A DNA stretch of 64,000 bases from Lentzea tibetensis. Lineage in GTDB: Bacteria > Actinomycetota > Actinomycetes > Mycobacteriales > Pseudonocardiaceae. A model generated the notes under the pieces. The model searched no databases and was not told the DNA's origin. It was given only the letters and a program-made list of their open reading frames with translations. The position numbers and the translations under genes are program-made. Below are positions 62,549 to 64,000 of this stretch, in pieces. The DNA is taken from NCBI RefSeq assembly GCF_007845675.1, contig NZ_VOBR01000013.1, positions 62,001 through 126,000 of the forward strand, given 5' to 3'. Each line of letters begins with the position of its first letter. Positions within the stretch are counted from its first letter, which is position 1.

Positions 62549-64000
62549 TGCGAGGCCCGAACAACGGCCGCGCGCCACGCCGACCGCTGTCGGTGCGCAG
62601 CCCCCGTCCGGCGAAGCGGGCCAAGAACAACGGCCGGGTCCGCCTCGCCGTCGGGCGCATCCTGCTCGTCGGCGCGCTGCTGCTCGCCGGGGTCAAGCTG
62701 ATCCAGGTGCAGGGCTTCCAGGCGGAAGCCCTGTCCGCGCAGGCGAAGATGCAGCGCGCCACCGGCCAGAACATCCCGGCCGAGCGCGGCGCGATCCTCG
62801 ACCGCAACGGCAACCAGCTCGCGTTCAGCATCGAGGTGCGCGCGCTGTACGTGCTGCCGCAGACGGCCCGGCGCAACTGGGACGAGCTGCGCGCCAAGGA
62901 CAACACCAAGCCGTCGTACGAGGACCACGCGCGCGAGATCGCGAAGTTCATGCAGCAGACGCTCGGCTCCGAGGTCAACGGCGAGAAGACCGACGAGCAG
63001 ACGATGCACGGCAAGCTCACCCAGGACACCACGTACCTCGTGCTGGTGCAGGAGGTCGAGCCGAGCAAGGCCGCGCTGATCGTCAAGAAGTTCGCGGAGA
63101 TCGGCTCCGAGTACCGGGCGAAGCGGGTCTACCCCAACGCCGCGCTCGGGTCGAACATCGTCGGCTACGCGAACTGGCGGCTCGACGAGAAGCCGCCGAC
63201 CACGCAGGGCCTGCTGGGCATCGAGAACTCGCAGGACACGCTGCTCGCCGGCCGGATGGGCCGCCGGGTCGTCGACACGATGCAGGGCGACGACACGCTC
63301 GTCATCCCGAACACCGAGCGCGAGGTCGTCGCCGCGACACCGGGCAAGAGCCTGGAGCTCACGCTCGACATCGACACCCAGCACGCCGTCCAGAAGATGG
63401 TCACCGACTACACCGCGAAGACCGGTGCGAAGAACGGTTCCGCGGTGGTGCTGGACTCGCACACGGGCGAGATCATCGCGATGGCCAACGACAAGACCTT
63501 CGACCCCGGCGACTTCGCCAAGGCCGGCCCGGACCAGCTGCGCAACCCCGCGGTGCAGTCCGTGTACGAGCCGGGTTCGGTGAACAAGATCGTGACCGCG
63601 GCCGCGGCGATCGAGGACGGCCTGTTCAAGCCGGACACGGTCCTGGACATCCCCGGCAGCATCAAGGTCTCCGACCGCACGATCAAGGACGCGTGGAACC
63701 ACGGCACCGTGCCGATGACGTTCACCGGCGTCTTCGGCCGGTCGTCCAACGTCGGCACGCTGATGGCCGCGCAGCAGGTCGGCAAGGAGCGCTACGCCGA
63801 GATGCTGCAGAAGTTCGGCCTCGGCAGGCGCACCCAGTCCGGGCTGCCCGGCGAGGAGGCCGGGCTCGTGCCGCCGCTGAACCAGTGGTCCGGCTCGACG
63901 TTCGGCAACCTGCCGATCGGCCAGGGTCTCTCGATGACGCTGCTGCAGATGACCGGCATGTACCAGGCGATCGCGAACGACGGCGTGCGCGTGCCGCCGC
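62545..64000 (+). CDS. ftsI: penicillin-binding protein 3 / FtsI (3' end outside window)
   Basis: Class B PBP of the divisome, truncated at the right edge after about 485 residues. A basic N-terminus (PRPAKRAKNNGRVRLAV) precedes one membrane helix (ILLVGALLLAGVKLIQV). The pedestal domain has GQNIPAERGAILDRNGNQLA. The transpeptidase active serine is in YEPGSVNKIVTAAA (SxxK as SVNK), and the SxN motif is GRSSNVGTL. The KTG box would lie beyond the window. GTG 62545 or ATG 62548 overlaps the ftsL stop; the ATG is equally plausible. Confidence 0.94.
   Translation, partial: MMRGPNNGRAPRRPLSVRSPRPAKRAKNNGRVRLAVGRILLVGALLLAGVKLIQVQGFQAEALSAQAKMQRATGQNIPAERGAILDRNGNQLAFSIEVRALYVLPQTARRNWDELRAKDNTKPSYEDHAREIAKFMQQTLGSEVNGEKTDEQTMHGKLTQDTTYLVLVQEVEPSKAALIVKKFAEIGSEYRAKRVYPNAALGSNIVGYANWRLDEKPPTTQGLLGIENSQDTLLAGRMGRRVVDTMQGDDTLVIPNTEREVVAATPGKSLELTLDIDTQHAVQKMVTDYTAKTGAKNGSAVVLDSHTGEIIAMANDKTFDPGDFAKAGPDQLRNPAVQSVYEPGSVNKIVTAAAAIEDGLFKPDTVLDIPGSIKVSDRTIKDAWNHGTVPMTFTGVFGRSSNVGTLMAAQQVGKERYAEMLQKFGLGRRTQSGLPGEEAGLVPPLNQWSGSTFGNLPIGQGLSMTLLQMTGMYQAIANDGVRVPP

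Overview
The window is very GC-rich actinomycete chromosome. Gene content and order point to the Pseudonocardiales (a Lentzea / Saccharothrix / Actinosynnema-like organism). thyX, dapA, rnj, ftsK, argA, pgsA, clgR and pspA occur in the same relative order as in Mycobacterium tuberculosis. A classical dcw cluster (mraZ, rsmH, ftsL, ftsI) runs off the right edge. GTG/TTG starts, 4-bp start/stop overlaps, AfsR-type regulators and FG-GAP-like secreted proteins fit this assignment. Assignment to genus is inference.

Layout. 1-7.1 kb: a DUF4097 / ribbon-helix-helix pair diverges from thyX, an ACT-domain gene, a membrane Ser/Thr kinase, a TIGR03085 gene, dapA and RNase J. 7.4-8.2 kb: an orphan ATP synthase subunit a. 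8.2-19.3 kb (accessory): three secreted proteins pair three different muralytic-type heads with the same five-unit DFNGNG repeat tail. They sit beside two AfsR/SARP-type STAND regulators and two methyltransferases. A three-copy 11-bp-spaced heptamer repeat, a textbook SARP-type operator, lies upstream of the second regulator. 19.3-25.3 kb: membrane protein, PlsC-like acyltransferase, ftsK, secreted phospholipase A2, MerR regulator, argA. 25.5-27.2 kb: an AAA15 ATPase/RloB pair with lower third-position GC, an AbiL/PARIS-like defence module inserted between argA and rimO. 27.3-32.1 kb: rimO-pgsA-cinA, then the clgR-pspA-pspM envelope-stress block with a ClgR box. 32.3-36.8 kb: NCS2 permease coupled to a probable Apea-like HEPN protein, a tRNA 3'-end relic, and a microprotein-GT2 glycosyltransferase pair. 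36.8-42.9 kb: pyrD, P450, nei, ParA-like ATPase, methyltransferases. 43.0-45.2 kb: three sigma-factor genes sharing a 15-bp promoter-region repeat. 45.2-50.8 kb: divergent FluG-like pair (glutamine synthetase homologue and amidohydrolase), LexA-box dinB, Crp regulator, small genes. 50.8-51.6 kb: a noncoding, strand-asymmetric block with a predicted G-quadruplex and a 7 x 14-bp tandem repeat. 51.6-59.8 kb: frameshifted phoD and the moxR-DUF58-tgpA cluster, interrupted by three copies of a 62-bp palindromic repeat. 59.8-64 kb: mraZ with its four-GTGG box, rsmH, ftsL, ftsI.

How it works together. Much of the window concerns the cell envelope: division (ftsK, mraZ, rsmH, ftsL, ftsI), membrane stress (clgR, pspA, pspM), lipid synthesis (pgsA, plsC) and wall remodelling (the repeat-tailed secreted set). 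The most unusual elements are that secreted set with its regulators, the RloA/RloB-like insertion, the HEPN protein, the shared sigma-operon motif and the G4/tandem-repeat block. No CRISPR array, complete tRNA, rRNA, IS element or prophage was recognised.
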